Below are positions 1 through 7,898 of a stretch of 64,000 nt of DNA, one piece after another (position 1 is the first letter of the stretch; every line of letters begins with the position of its first letter). The notes under the pieces were generated by a model that saw only the letters and a program-made list of their open reading frames with translations, had not been told where the DNA came from and searched no databases. The stretch lies in NCBI GenBank assembly GCA_965261645.1, contig CBDHDJ010000003.1:868001-932000 (forward strand), given 5' to 3'. A program made the translations under genes and the position numbers. The DNA is from CBDHDJ01 sp965261645. Its GTDB lineage: Bacteria; Pseudomonadota; Alphaproteobacteria; SHVV01.

Positions 1-2
1 AC

Positions 3-560
3 GCCGCCGGGCTTCGCGCCCCAGATGTGGCGCGCAGCGTCGTGGGCGTGCCGTCGGCCACGGTGCCCCGCTATAGATTGGTGAAAGGGAACTATTTCAA
101 CCTGAGGGGGCGCTCGCCGTTCAGCCACCTGATCTATCCAGTTCCGGATGCCGGCTCGCTCGGCATTCACATCACCCTCGATCTTGCGGGCCAAGCGCGC
201 TTCGGGCCCGACCAGGAGCCCGTGGACGCCATCGACTACGATGTCGATCCTGGCCGCGCGGCGGCCTTCTATGACGCGATACACCGATACTATCCCGACC
301 TCGCCGATGACAGCTTGCTGCCGAGCTACGCTGGCATTCGGCCCAAGGTTACCCTGCCAGGCGGTGGCACATCGGACTTCATGATCACGGAAAAAGCTGA
401 TCACGGTGTCCCCGGCCTGGTTAATCTCTTCGGTATCGAATCCCCCGGTCTCACCGCTGCACTCGCCATCGCCGATTACGTCGCGGGCGAGCTCGACGGG
501 AGCCGCGCCAAGCCTGGCCCGATCCGCGTGACGACGGCTTGCGCCGAGGGGAGCCATTAA
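3..560 (+). CDS. L-2-hydroxyglutarate oxidase-like FAD oxidoreductase, 3' part
   Basis: The reading frame is open from the window edge, so only the C-terminal part (about 185 residues) is present; the GTG at 27 is internal. The visible segment has the signature end of the LhgO/DAO family: KGNYFNL, then HLTLDLAGQ-like text (seen as HITLDLAGQARFGPD), YAGIRPK and a C-terminal HGVPGLVNLFGIESPGLT FAD-contacting block. Members oxidise L-2-hydroxyglutarate or related 2-hydroxy acids with FAD and pass electrons to oxygen or quinone. It sits on the same strand as the aldehyde and alcohol dehydrogenases downstream, so a shared catabolic role is likely, but the substrate cannot be fixed from this fragment. 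Confidence 0.85.
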   Translation, partial: AAGLRAPDVARSVVGVPSATVPRYRLVKGNYFNLRGRSPFSHLIYPVPDAGSLGIHITLDLAGQARFGPDQEPVDAIDYDVDPGRAAAFYDAIHRYYPDLADDSLLPSYAGIRPKVTLPGGGTSDFMITEKADHGVPGLVNLFGIESPGLTAALAIADYVAGELDGSRAKPGPIRVTTACAEGSH

Positions 561-604
561 GTTACCGTCCGGGCGCGGGACGAAGGACGACAAAGGGGGC
601 ACGG

Positions 605-1471
605 ATGGAGGATCGAGCGGCTGTGGGATCGTGGCTGCGCCGGCCAGGCGGCCGCAGCGCCTTTCTCGCGCTTGTTCTCGCATGCGGGTGTCTCCTTCTC
701 GCTACCGGTCCGGCGAAGGCCAGCGGCTACGGCTGGGGGCTTGAGGCGTGGCTCGCCGGTGCCAATGCGGTGAGCCCGCCGCCGGCAGACGCGTGGGCAG
801 TCAATCTCGGCATCGGGGCCGGCTACGTGCCTGATTATCTTGGCAGTGACGATTATGAGGGCACGATATTGCCGCTCGTCGACATCGAATGGCGCCGCGC
901 CTATTTCATCTGCACCCAGCGCGGTGTCGGCACGCACTTCATCTGCAAAGGGAACCTCCGGATCGGCGGGCGCCTAACCTACGACCGCGGCCGCGAGCCG
1001 GACGACAACATCCTCCTCAACGGGTTGGAGGAGATCGATCCCAGCATCGAGGCCGGCCTTTTTCTGCTCACCTACAGCGGAGCATGGCGGTTCTTCGCCG
1101 ATGTTCACCGCGGCGTCACGGACGGCCACGAGGGCACCTTAGTGAGCGGCGGCGGCGCCATGGGCGGCCGGTTCAGCGAACGCGCCAGCCTCATTTTCGG
1201 CGGCGGGGCCACCTGGATGGACGGTACCTATGCCGAAGCTTATTTCGGTGTTCCGGCCAATCGCACCACGGTGCTGCGGCCCTTTTTTACGCCGGAGAGC
1301 GGGTTCCGCGACGTCGATGGCTACATGCACCTGATCTACAACTTCACCCAACAGGTTTATTTGTCGCTGGACACGCGCGTCACCCTGTTCGTCGGCGATG
1401 CCAACGATAGCCCCCTGATCGAACAATCCTACCAGGCGTTCACCGGCATGGTGGTGGGCTACCGCTTCTAG
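605..1471 (+). CDS. MipA/OmpV family outer membrane protein
   Basis: This 288-residue protein has an N-terminal signal segment (hydrophobic stretch about residues 20-38, ending ATGPAKA) followed by alternating beta-strand-like segments and a terminal phenylalanine (GYRF), as expected of an outer-membrane beta-barrel. The GAGYVPDYLGSDDYE block and the run of glycine and aromatic residues fit the MipA/OmpV family, which includes the MltA-interacting scaffold protein and osmotic-stress porin-like proteins. I chose the ATG at 605, which follows an AAAGGGGG ribosome-binding site, over an upstream in-frame ATG at 539 that would overlap the previous gene. The exact function is not predictable. Confidence 0.75.
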   Translation: MEDRAAVGSWLRRPGGRSAFLALVLACGCLLLATGPAKASGYGWGLEAWLAGANAVSPPPADAWAVNLGIGAGYVPDYLGSDDYEGTILPLVDIEWRRAYFICTQRGVGTHFICKGNLRIGGRLTYDRGREPDDNILLNGLEEIDPSIEAGLFLLTYSGAWRFFADVHRGVTDGHEGTLVSGGGAMGGRFSERASLIFGGGATWMDGTYAEAYFGVPANRTTVLRPFFTPESGFRDVDGYMHLIYNFTQQVYLSLDTRVTLFVGDANDSPLIEQSYQAFTGMVVGYRF

Positions 1472-1551
1472 GACGGTGGCTCACCTCGCGCCCCACGCTA
1501 TTGGGTTGCGGGACACCTGAAGGCCCCCCTCCAGCACATCGCGGACTCCTC

Positions 1552-2940
1552 ATGTCTCATCTGCAAGTCATCTCGCCGGTCGACGGCCGCATTTACGCCG
1601 AACGGCCGTTGGCGAGCGCGGACGAGGTCGACCGGACCTTGGCTCGGGCCCGAGCGGCGCACTCCGAATGGCGGCACGTGCCGATCGCCGAGCGAGCCGC
1701 CTTTTGCACGCGCTTTGTCGATGCCTTCGTCGCCGAAACAGACGAGATCGCCGCCGAGCTCACCTGGCAGATGGGGCGGCCGATCTCCCAGACACCCGGC
1801 GAGGTGCGAGGCTTCGAGGAACGCGCGCGCCACATGGTCGCTATCGCCGAGACGGCGCTCGCTCCCCTCGAGGTCGGCGCGAAAGCCGGCTTCAGCCGCT
1901 TCATCCGCCGCGAGCCCCTCGGCGTCGTGCTGACCATCGCCGCGTGGAATTATCCCTACCTGATAGCCGTCAATTCGCTCGTCCCGGCGATCATGGCGGG
2001 TAACGCGGTGGTGTTGAAACATTCGGCCCAGACTCCGCTCTGCGCCGAGCGCTTCGCCACGGCCTTCGCCGAGTCCGGCCTGCCGCCCGGCGTCTTTCAG
2101 GTTCTTCACATGGCGCATGCCGAGACCGAGAAGGCGGTGCATCACCCGGACGTCGATTTCGTGGCGTTCACCGGTTCGGTGGTGGGCGGCCACGCGATCC
2201 AGCGGGCGGCCGGTGAAGGCTTTGCTGGCCTCGGGCTCGAGCTCGGTGGCAAGGACCCGGCCTACGTCCGCGCGGACGCCGATCTGGAGCCCACCATCGA
2301 GAACCTCGTCGATGGCAGCCTGTTCAATGCCGGGCAGTCGTGTTGCGCGATCGAGCGCATCTATGCGCATGCCGATATTTACGACACCTTCGTCGAGGGC
2401 TTTGTCGAGCTGGTGAAAGGCTACCGGCTCGGCGATCCGCTCGATCCGGAGACCAACCTCGGCCCGGTGGTCCGCGCGGCAGCGGCCGAGTTCGTGCGCG
2501 GCCAGGTCGCCGAGGCCGTCGCTGCCGGTGCGCGAGCGCTCGTCGACCCTGCCCGGTTTGCCGCCGGCCGTGAGGAGAGCCCCTATGTCGCGCCGCAAGT
2601 GGTGGTTGATGTCGATCATTCGATGCGGCTGATGACCGAGGAGACCTTCGGGCCGGTAATCGGCATCGCCAGGGTCGCGAGCGACACCGAAGCCGTACGC
2701 CTGATGAACGACAGCGAGTTTGGGCTCACCGCGTCGATCTGGACGACCGACGAGGACGCCGCGATCAGATTGGGCGATGAGGTCGAGACCGGCACCTGGT
2801 TCATGAACCGATGCGATTATCTCGACCCGGCTTTGGCCTGGACGGGCGTCAAGAATTCCGGACGCGGCTGCACGCTCTCGGTGATGGGTTACGCGCATCT
2901 GACTCGACCCAAGTCGTTTCACCTTCGCACCGCGTTCTAG
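1552..2940 (+). CDS. NAD(P)-dependent aldehyde dehydrogenase
   Basis: A 462-residue member of the aldehyde dehydrogenase superfamily, which oxidises aldehydes to acids with NAD(P)+. The catalytic glutamate is Glu230 in LELGGKDP and the nucleophile is Cys264 in FNAGQSCCAIERIY, a normal 34-residue spacing; the TFGPVIGI and NDSEFGLTASIWT motifs are also present. Translation is called from the ATG at 1552; the upstream in-frame TTG at 1501 would add residues that do not look like family sequence. The gene ends 13 bp before the iron-containing alcohol dehydrogenase, which suggests that the pair handles an alcohol-aldehyde-acid series, for instance a hydroxyacid semialdehyde. Substrate unknown. Confidence 0.93.
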   Translation: MSHLQVISPVDGRIYAERPLASADEVDRTLARARAAHSEWRHVPIAERAAFCTRFVDAFVAETDEIAAELTWQMGRPISQTPGEVRGFEERARHMVAIAETALAPLEVGAKAGFSRFIRREPLGVVLTIAAWNYPYLIAVNSLVPAIMAGNAVVLKHSAQTPLCAERFATAFAESGLPPGVFQVLHMAHAETEKAVHHPDVDFVAFTGSVVGGHAIQRAAGEGFAGLGLELGGKDPAYVRADADLEPTIENLVDGSLFNAGQSCCAIERIYAHADIYDTFVEGFVELVKGYRLGDPLDPETNLGPVVRAAAAEFVRGQVAEAVAAGARALVDPARFAAGREESPYVAPQVVVDVDHSMRLMTEETFGPVIGIARVASDTEAVRLMNDSEFGLTASIWTTDEDAAIRLGDEVETGTWFMNRCDYLDPALAWTGVKNSGRGCTLSVMGYAHLTRPKSFHLRTAF

Positions 2941-2953
2941 GGCCGCGGGCGCC

Positions 2954-4135
2954 ATGGCCGCGCCATCCGCCTCGCCGCTCGGCACCTGGAGCTATCCCAC
3001 GACGATCTGGTTTGGCGAAGGGCGCATCGCCGCGTTGCCCGCCGCTTGCCGAACGCTCGCCATCGAGCGCCCCTTGCTGGTCACCGACCCGGGATTGGCG
3101 GGCCTGCCGATGATCGCAAACGCTCTGGCCGCCAATGACGAAGCGGGCCTGCCGACCGCCCTGTTCGCCGAGGTTCGCGGCAACCCGGTCGAGGAGAATG
3201 TCGCCGCGGGCGTCGCGGCCTACCGGTCGGGCGGCCATGATGGCGTGATCGCCTTCGGCGGCGGCAGCGCGCTCGATTGCGGCAAGGCCGTCGCCTTCAT
3301 GGTGGGCCAGACCCGGTCGATCTGGGACTTCGAGGACCGCGAGGACTGGTACACGCGCGCCGATTCAGAAGCCATCGCGCCAATCGTCGCCGTGCCGACC
3401 ACCGCGGGTACCGGCTCCGAGGTGGGCCGCGCCGCGGTCATCACCGATCCCGCCAGCCACACCAAGAAGATCATCTTCCACCCCAGGATGCTGCCCGGCA
3501 TGGTGATCGCGGATGCCGCGCTCACTATGGGCCTGCCGCCGGCGATCACCGCCGCCACCGGCATGGACGCGCTCTCGCACAACCTCGAGGCCTATTGCAG
3601 CCCCGCCTTTCACCCGATGGCGGCCGGCATCGCGCTCGAAGGCATGCGCCTGATCAAGGAGTGGCTGCCGGCGGCGGTCGAGGACGGCGGCAATCTCGTT
3701 GCGCGGGCCCATATGCTGGCCGCCGCCAGCATGGGCGCGAGCGCGTTCCAGAAGGGGCTCGGCGCAATGCACTCGCTGAGCCACCCCTGCTCGGCCTTGC
3801 TCGATACCCACCACGGCCTCACCAACGCCGTCGTCATGCCCTACGTGCTGGCGTACAACCGCGTCGAGATCGGCGACAAGCTCGCTGCGCTGGCCCGCTA
3901 TCTCGATCTGCCCGACCAGACAGCCGCGGGCGTCGAGACCTGGGTCCTCGATCTTCGCCGCGAAATCGGCATCCCCCATGCCTTGGCCGATCTCGGCGTG
4001 AGCGAGGCAGACGCGGCCCGTTTCGCGCCGCTCGCGCTCGCCGATCCCTCCACGGCCACCAACCCCCGAACTCTCACCGAAGCCGACTTCGAGAAGCTCT
4101 ACCTCGCCGCCATCCGCGGCGAGCTTGCGGCTTAA
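2954..4135 (+). CDS. Iron-containing alcohol dehydrogenase
   Basis: A 393-residue group III (Fe-type) alcohol dehydrogenase. It has the N-terminal NAD-binding half with the GGGSALDCGKA loop and the helical metal-binding half. By comparison with the FucO family the metal ligands are Asp205, His209 (MDALSHN), His273 and His287 (MHSLSHP, HHGLTNA), all present with the expected spacing. Such enzymes interconvert an alcohol and an aldehyde or hydroxyacid and semialdehyde using NAD(P). It follows the aldehyde dehydrogenase by 13 bp and is likely cotranscribed with it. The next 265 bp contain no gene, and IS-derived DNA begins at about 4401. Confidence 0.93.
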   Translation: MAAPSASPLGTWSYPTTIWFGEGRIAALPAACRTLAIERPLLVTDPGLAGLPMIANALAANDEAGLPTALFAEVRGNPVEENVAAGVAAYRSGGHDGVIAFGGGSALDCGKAVAFMVGQTRSIWDFEDREDWYTRADSEAIAPIVAVPTTAGTGSEVGRAAVITDPASHTKKIIFHPRMLPGMVIADAALTMGLPPAITAATGMDALSHNLEAYCSPAFHPMAAGIALEGMRLIKEWLPAAVEDGGNLVARAHMLAAASMGASAFQKGLGAMHSLSHPCSALLDTHHGLTNAVVMPYVLAYNRVEIGDKLAALARYLDLPDQTAAGVETWVLDLRREIGIPHALADLGVSEADAARFAPLALADPSTATNPRTLTEADFEKLYLAAIRGELAA

Positions 4136-4400
4136 CCCGACGTTAACGCTGAAGGGGTGAAATAGAGCTTTCTCGCCATACGGGCGCAAGATGGCTTCGC
4201 TCTTGCATGGCTGAAAGCAAGATTCGATCACCATGCACGAGTTCGTGACAGACCGTTGTAATCGTGGGATTTTTTTCTTAGATCACTAACGAGGACGGGG
4301 ATTACATAGATTGCGCCACAAAGCCAAGAGCCCCTTGTTAATACTCACAATACTCACTATTGCGACCACTTTCTAGCCGCACGGCAATGTGGGCGATATC
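4136..4400. other. Intergenic stretch before the IS nest
   Basis: No supported gene, RNA or clear terminator was seen between the alcohol dehydrogenase stop and the left end of the IS3-family remnant. Base composition drops to a more AT-rich mix from about 4240 onward, including a run of seven T at about 4269-4275 in the alcohol dehydrogenase transcript direction but without a convincing stem before it. Confidence 0.5.
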
Positions 4401-4487
4401 TGTCTGACGTCAGCGCCTTTGGGACAAATTGAGGTAATTGCATACCGGAGGATTTCTGGCTCATCGTAGTGACCGAAGGGAACGAAG

Positions 4488-4572
4488 ATGAGACAGAAAT
4501 CAATGAGCAAGAACGACCCGGCGGAGGGAACGGTTCGGGATATTCGCCGCAAGACAGGCAAGCAGTATACGG
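4488..4572 (+). pseudogene. IS3-family orfA, 5' fragment
   Basis: The start ATG at 4488 follows a GAAGGGAA ribosome-binding site and encodes MRQKSMSKNDPAEGTVRDIR and RKTGKQYT, the normal N-terminus of a helix-turn-helix OrfA of the IS3 family. The frame is cut after the Thr codon, exactly where the 7-bp sequence TATACGG is repeated at 6171-6177; joining the two copies restores the family text KQYTAEEKIRIV. The fragment is therefore the first part of a gene broken by transposition and cannot make a functional protein. Confidence 0.8.
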
Positions 4573-4609
4573 AACCTGTCAACGACTTTGAGACACCGAC
4601 GGTTTCTAT

Positions 4610-5611
4610 TTACTGACTCGTTTCTCCTGTTGTGGAAGTGGCGGGTGGGTTGATCCAGACGGCTTCGGGAAGCGGGGCGGGTTTCGGGGTGCCGTGGACG
4701 AAGCGTTCGGGGTGAAGGGCCCAGGCGGCTTGCAGGGTACGTCCGCGCTGAGCCAGCACATCCGGTGCCCGGTGATGATGGACATCATCGGGGGTGAGCA
4801 TCGCGATCCCGGCATGGCGGTGCTCGGTGTTGTACCAGGGGAAGAACGACCGGCAGAAGGCGATGGCGGCGGTAATGTCTTCGAAGCGCCCAGGGAAGCC
4901 GGGGTGATACTTCAGGGTCTTGAACTGCGCTTCGGAGAACGGGTTGTCATCGCTGACCTGGGGGCGGCTCAGAGAGCGGGTGACCCCGAGGTCGGCGAGG
5001 AGTTGGGCGGTACACTTGCTGGTCATCGGCGCGCCGCGGTCCGAATGCAGGGTGAGCACCTGGGGCTCGATGCCTTGCTTGAGACAGGTTTCCTCGATCA
5101 GCGTCGCGGCGAGCGCGGCGTTCTCCCGATCGGCAACCATCCAGCCCACGACGCAGCGGCTGAAGATGTCGAGCAAGACATAGAGGTAGAAGGACGTCCA
5201 GCGTTTGGGCCCCCGGAGCCGGGTGATATCCCAGGACCAGGTCTGGTTGGGGCCCGTGGCCACCAGCTCGGGCTTGGTGTAGCAGGGATGACTGCGCTGA
5301 TTGCGCCGCTCTCGCACCGGCTGGTTCGCGGCCAGGATCCGGTATATCGTGCGCTCGGCGCACAGATACTGGCCTTCATCGAGCAGCGTCGCGACGACCT
5401 CGGCCGGTGACCGGTCGACGAAGCGCGGGCTGGCGAGCACGTCGAGGACGTGCGCGCGTTCGGACGCACACAGGGCCCGGGCGGGCGTAGGACGGGGCTG
5501 CTGATGCCCGGGAGCGGGCCTCTGACGACGGTAGAAGGAAGCCCGTGGCACCCCCAGCGCTCGGCACGCCGGCGCCACGCCGACCTGCGATGCGAGCGGC
5601 TGGACGGCCAT
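4610..5611 (-). CDS. IS3-family transposase OrfB (DDE integrase core)
   Basis: A 333-residue DDE recombinase. The N-terminal part resembles the HTH_21 region (ACRALGVPRASFYRR), followed by a linker and a retroviral-integrase fold with the catalytic Asp in WSWDITRL, the second Asp in LHSDRGAP and the Glu in NPFSEAQFKTLK. It would catalyse excision and integration of the surrounding element together with OrfA. Its ATG overlaps the OrfA stop by one base (TGATG), so expression looks coupled by reinitiation rather than by the usual IS3 frameshift to a fusion. It appears intact. Confidence 0.92.
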   Translation of the reverse strand: MAVQPLASQVGVAPACRALGVPRASFYRRQRPAPGHQQPRPTPARALCASERAHVLDVLASPRFVDRSPAEVVATLLDEGQYLCAERTIYRILAANQPVRERRNQRSHPCYTKPELVATGPNQTWSWDITRLRGPKRWTSFYLYVLLDIFSRCVVGWMVADRENAALAATLIEETCLKQGIEPQVLTLHSDRGAPMTSKCTAQLLADLGVTRSLSRPQVSDDNPFSEAQFKTLKYHPGFPGRFEDITAAIAFCRSFFPWYNTEHRHAGIAMLTPDDVHHHRAPDVLAQRGRTLQAAWALHPERFVHGTPKPAPLPEAVWINPPATSTTGETSQ

Positions 5612-6099
5612 CAGCAGTCCTTCCCGTGTTCGAGGCTGAATCCCAGCAGCCCGGCAACTTTTCCCTGGACGTCCAGGATCGTATGGGCGGTGTGCAGCTC
5701 CTTCTCCAGCCGAGCCACTTTCGCCTCGAGCTCGTGCACCTTCGCGCTGAGGGGGTTGCGCTCGGCGGGCTTCCGACCGCGTTTGCTCGGGGTCAGGCCT
5801 TGAAGCGACCCTTCACGCCGCGCCCTGCGCCATTCCGTCAGATGGGAGCTGTACAGCCCCTCGCGGCGAAGCAGCCGGCCCACCTCGCCGGGCTGCGTGC
5901 AGCTCTCTGCCTCCTCCAGCATCCGCAGTCGATACTGCGCGGTGAACTTGCGCCTCTTCGGCTTGGCCACGACCTCCGGGTCCGGCGTTGGCCGCGCGTG
6001 GCTGGCTCTGGCCCCGGGGGCCTCGTCGCGACGCTCCTCGACCCCCAGGGCCAGAGCGTCCATCTCTTGCAATGTCATCGATTCTCTCTCTGCGGTCAT
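5611..6099 (-). CDS. IS3-family transposase OrfA
   Basis: A 162-residue protein with a helix-turn-helix region around residues 48-85 (KFTAQYRLRMLEEAE, then GEVGRLLRREGLYSSHLTEW) and a leucine-rich coiled coil near residues 115-140 (KVHELEAKVARLEKEL), typical of DNA-binding OrfA proteins. It would bind the element ends and help regulate OrfB. The first ATG at 6099 is used; a second in-frame ATG at 6078 is possible. The gene sits just inside the right inverted repeat and overlaps orfB by one base. Confidence 0.88.
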   Translation of the reverse strand: MTAERESMTLQEMDALALGVEERRDEAPGARASHARPTPDPEVVAKPKRRKFTAQYRLRMLEEAESCTQPGEVGRLLRREGLYSSHLTEWRRARREGSLQGLTPSKRGRKPAERNPLSAKVHELEAKVARLEKELHTAHTILDVQGKVAGLLGFSLEHGKDC

Positions 6100-6177
6100 T
6101 GGTATTCACCTCCACCGCCCTACAGTAATTCCAAGGGGGACCGGTGTCTCAGTGAGGTTGGCAGAGAGGGTATACGG

Positions 6178-6435
6178 CTGAGGAGAAGATCCGGATCGTG
6201 GTGTCGGGCCTGCGCGGCGAGGAGAGCATCGCCGCCTTGTGCCGCCGCGAGGGCATCGCCGAGGGTCTGTATTACAGCTGGTCGAAAGAGTTTTGGAAGC
6301 GGGCAAGAAGCGGCTCGCCGGCGACACCGGGCGCCAAGCGACCTCGGGCGAGGTTAAAGGCCTGCGCCAGGAGATGCGCGACTTGAAGGAGTTGGTTGCC
6401 GAACTTTCGCTGGAGAACCGGCTTCTCAAAATAAA
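6178..6435 (+). pseudogene. IS3-family orfA, 3' fragment
   Basis: This continues the reading broken at 4572: AEEKIRIV, then GLRGEESIAALCRREGIAEGLYYSWSKEF in frame. A one-base loss near 6287-6292 then shifts to the frame that reads EAGKKRLAGDTGRQATSGEVK and ENRLLK. In intact relatives the protein ends shortly after LRLLKKS; here the text is lost at 6435, where the IS1595-type inverted repeat begins. The gene is thus disabled three times, by an insertion, a frameshift and a truncation. Confidence 0.75.
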
Positions 6436-6508
6436 GGGGCTTATAAGACAAGGTTGACACCGAGCTTCTCCCTGACCCACACTCCCGGCCCTTCAAGGGA
6501 GAATCATA

Positions 6509-6832
6509 ATGCGCATTACCCTATTTTCTATCACTGCATTCTTTCTGGCATCCACAGCGGCGCTCGCTTGCGACGATCACATTGGTAAGTGCAAGATCAA
6601 GGACTGGAAGCCTACCTATACCGGGACGATGCAGGCGCTCACGATCGACGGCGTGGCAACCTGTGATGAGGGAAAGATCATGCTCCAGCTCTACGATGGC
6701 GAGGGTGATGTCGAGAAGTTCATTGGCGTCGAGACGGCATACATCAGGGGGCATATCTTCAAGGCCATCAAGCTTGACGTGGAGGAGGAGCCGCACGTCC
6801 TGTTTATCAAATACAGCATCAAACCCGACTAG
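6509..6832 (+). CDS. Small secreted protein of unknown function (transposon cargo)
   Basis: A 107-residue protein with a clear signal peptide: MRITLFSITAFFLASTAALA, cleavage probably just before Cys21. The mature part of about 87 residues contains three cysteines (Cys21, Cys28 and one near residue 52) and is fairly acidic with a beta-rich look (FIGVETAYIRGHIFKAIKLDV). A GAAGGGCCGG-poor but purine-rich AAGGGAGAA ribosome-binding site precedes the ATG. It is the first of three cargo genes inside the IS1595-type transposon. I do not recognise the family; the secretion signal suggests a periplasmic role. Confidence 0.65.
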   Translation: MRITLFSITAFFLASTAALACDDHIGKCKIKDWKPTYTGTMQALTIDGVATCDEGKIMLQLYDGEGDVEKFIGVETAYIRGHIFKAIKLDVEEEPHVLFIKYSIKPD

Positions 6833-6913
6833 GCAGTCTCAAGAAGTATTTATTGCTAAGCCGAAAGCGGATGGACTGAGACAATAAGCAAGCCACGAGA
6901 AGGAGAGTTCTAA

Positions 6914-7210
6914 ATGGATGATATTTCAGTAAAAGGTCTCACTGAACACCGGAACTATTATGGAGAACTAAGTTCTCTTGGGGTTCGCCGGGTTCCTCCA
7001 TCCACGGGTGGGGGAGGAGGGAGCCTAGCCTTAGATATCCGTGCGGGGGGTGATAAACATATAAAATCTCATCATTTGGTCCTGACAGACAAACTTCAGT
7101 TAATGAGTGAGTTGACCCGCATCCGGGGCATACTTGATCCATCCTCAGAGGATCTGATTCTTGCTGAGCTAAAGGGGTTTCGGAAGCTGATGGAAGAAAA
7201 TCGGAGGTAG
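6914..7210 (+). CDS. Hypothetical protein (transposon cargo)
   Basis: A 98-residue ORF preceded by a good GAAGGAGAG ribosome-binding site 6 bases before the ATG. The sequence has a glycine run near residues 32-36 followed by SLALDIRAGGDKH, then a helical C-terminal half (LMSELTRIRGILDPSSEDLILAELK region). There is no signal peptide or membrane segment. It lies 81 bp after the secreted cargo gene, on the same strand, so the two may be cotranscribed. I cannot assign a family; the strong ribosome-binding site is the main support for calling it real. Confidence 0.55.
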   Translation: MDDISVKGLTEHRNYYGELSSLGVRRVPPSTGGGGGSLALDIRAGGDKHIKSHHLVLTDKLQLMSELTRIRGILDPSSEDLILAELKGFRKLMEENRR

Positions 7211-7380
7211 ACATTCAAAAGTCCTCTCTGCTATAATGCCCTCGCGCCGATGGCTTCAACTCTCTGGTTGTCTGTCCCACATGCCCTGGAAAGTAAGCGG
7301 GAACATTGACGAGCGGCATCATGGCCGTTCTTTCGTCAACCGTCAAGTATGGCTCGCGGTGCATGTCCTATAAACCCAGT

Positions 7381-7863
7381 TTATTTCATACGCCCCGGCG
7401 TGGCGCCCTCCGTGACGAGTATGTCCGCACTACAAGTGTTGCAAGCCCAAAACCGACCTCTTCCTGTTGCCGGAGGCTCTTTCCTTTGGAGGACAGACTT
7501 CTTGGCGTTCTCAAAGCAGCGTTGACACAGCCAATGCTTTGGTTCGGACGTCTGCACCGATTCCTTAATCATGTAAGCGAACGATGTTCCTTCAATGCTC
7601 TTCAGCTCATAATCCTCCTTTTCAACATCCCAATCTTTAAGCTGCACCACTCCTTCTTCCAGCTTGCGTACTCTATCGGCCAGTTCCATCTCACGCGCTT
7701 GGGCCGTCAAAGCGCTGCTTTGGGCGGTGAGGATTACAGTGTTCATTTCAATGATTTTAGCACTGACATTTCGACTGAGATTGAGACCCAAAAGTTCCTT
7801 CGCGATGGCAGTCGCCGTTTGGAGTCCTTGAACCATCACCTCAAAACCACCGACGTCTGACAT
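7381..7863 (-). CDS. Coiled-coil protein with C-terminal zinc-ribbon-like motif (cargo)
   Basis: A 160-residue protein when started at the ATG at 7863, which has GGAAGG upstream; an earlier start at 7899 would overlap the transposase stop. Residues about 45-80 are helical (AREMELADRVRKLEEG), followed by a conserved-looking module with KDWDVEKEDYELKSI and two cysteine pairs, CQRC and CNTC, separated by about 28 residues, probably a treble-clef or zinc-ribbon site. Similar tails occur in small prophage and mobile-element proteins of unknown function. It is divergent from the two other cargo genes and directly downstream of the transposase gene. Confidence 0.65.
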   Translation of the reverse strand: MSDVGGFEVMVQGLQTATAIAKELLGLNLSRNVSAKIIEMNTVILTAQSSALTAQAREMELADRVRKLEEGVVQLKDWDVEKEDYELKSIEGTSFAYMIKESVQTSEPKHWLCQRCFENAKKSVLQRKEPPATGRGRFWACNTCSADILVTEGATPGRMK

Positions 7864-7898
7864 AGGGAGCATCCTTCCAACTAGAGTGTCTAGCGACA

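Larger units (their letters stand above)
4573..6170 (-). mobile_element. Intact-looking IS3-family element inserted in orfA
   Basis: A 1.6-kb element with two transposase ORFs on the minus strand. Its ends carry imperfect inverted repeats sharing TGAGACACCG (left 4590-4599, right complement around 6141-6150) within a 24-bp match of about 18 positions. It is flanked by the 7-bp direct repeat TATACGG at 4566-4572 and 6171-6177, a target duplication that marks its insertion into the older orfA. The exact outermost bases are uncertain by a few nucleotides. Confidence 0.8.

Noticed and set aside
1498..2985. Minus-strand ORF of 495 codons opposite the aldehyde dehydrogenase
   Set aside because: It is a shadow of a clear enzyme gene with both catalytic residues on the plus strand.
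4373..4582. Minus-strand 69-codon ORF
   Set aside because: It overlaps the left inverted repeat and the orfA start of the IS3 remnant on the other strand; no support.
7306..7860. Plus-strand 184-codon ORF in the IS1595 cargo
   Set aside because: It is antisense to the coiled-coil/zinc-ribbon ORF, which has paired cysteines and a better start.
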